From: Alistipes sp.
Lineage (GTDB): Bacteria; Bacteroidota; Bacteroidia; Bacteroidales; Rikenellaceae
DNA length: 64,000 nucleotides
Assembly: GCA_017379015.1 (NCBI GenBank)
Contig: JAFNXN010000028.1
Coordinates: forward strand, 1-64,000
Reading direction: 5' to 3'
Position numbers and translations under genes: made by a program. Of this stretch, positions 63,979 to 64,000 are shown in pieces; the stretch's first letter is position 1; the number at the start of each line of letters is the position of its first letter. The notes beneath the pieces were generated by a model, which saw only the letters and a program-made list of their open reading frames with translations, did no database searches and was not told the origin of the DNA.

Positions 63979-64000
63979 ATGAAAATCATAAAATTAGCCG
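63979..64000 (+). CDS. Start of a further gene, cut by the window end
   Basis: An ATG 21 bases after the zinc-finger gene begins a frame reading MKIIKLA at the window edge. The spacing fits the operon and the A-rich upstream context (AAAGAATAACAGT) fits a start site. Only seven codons are visible, so nothing can be said about the product. Confidence 0.5.

Overview
The window comes from a member of the Bacteroidetes, most likely order Bacteroidales (family not resolved from sequence alone; a Rikenellaceae-like genome would fit). The reasons are: promoters of the TAnnTTTG (-7) type with a TTG/TTTG box about 19-21 bases upstream; A-rich rather than Shine-Dalgarno translation starts; many SPII lipoproteins; and lineage-typical genes (OstA-like/SurA/PpiC operon, DUF4831, YidE-type transporter, NAD-dependent epimerase-type threonine dehydrogenase, LytS/LytR pair, rpsO-pnp pair). 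No rRNA, tRNA, IS element, integrase or CRISPR array was seen.

Layout. 0.2-8 kb (minus): threonine dehydrogenase-like gene, then an outer-membrane assembly operon (PpiC-like lipoprotein, SurA-like isomerase, OstA-like protein, truncated GH2-like protein). 8-15 kb: RSH (p)ppGpp enzyme, a lipoprotein, threonine aldolase, RluB with a repetitive Arg-rich tail, MATE transporter. 16-19.5 kb (plus): C1 peptidase, CYTH, DUF362 and an uncharacterised protein. 19.6-23.5 kb (minus): SPFH protein, ribbon-helix-helix protein, three small membrane proteins and an S41 protease in one operon. 23.6-32.4 kb (minus): YD-repeat lipoprotein, deoC, Fn3-type lipoprotein, OmpA/TPR lipoprotein, pnp, rpsO. 32.7-38 kb (plus): apbE, lipid kinase, AraC regulator, DsbD. 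38.3-45 kb (minus): AlkD-like, DUF4831, YidE-type transporter, LytTR regulator with LytS kinase, der. 45-50.6 kb: beta-barrel, PhoH, PepD, second lipid kinase, YbaK, SDR.

The most unusual part is 50.8-64 kb: a single plus-strand transcription unit with its own promoter and a long leader. It encodes a SrfB-family actin/Hsp70-fold ATPase, a large SrfC-like P-loop protein, a membrane-anchored subtilisin-like protease with an intact Asp-His-Ser triad, a four-TM membrane protein, a second P-loop GTPase-like protein fused to helical repeats, and a membrane protein whose C-terminus carries four zinc fingers of C2H2/C2HC type. The operon runs off the window end. The set looks like a membrane-associated, nucleotide-driven machine with a proteolytic output; its function is not known to me.

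A second notable feature is a family of two-hairpin elements found at four loci (five copies plus one decayed). Each locus has the element 4-11 bases after the stop codon of a minus-strand gene, always in the same orientation, with stem sequences that differ between copies but stay paired.
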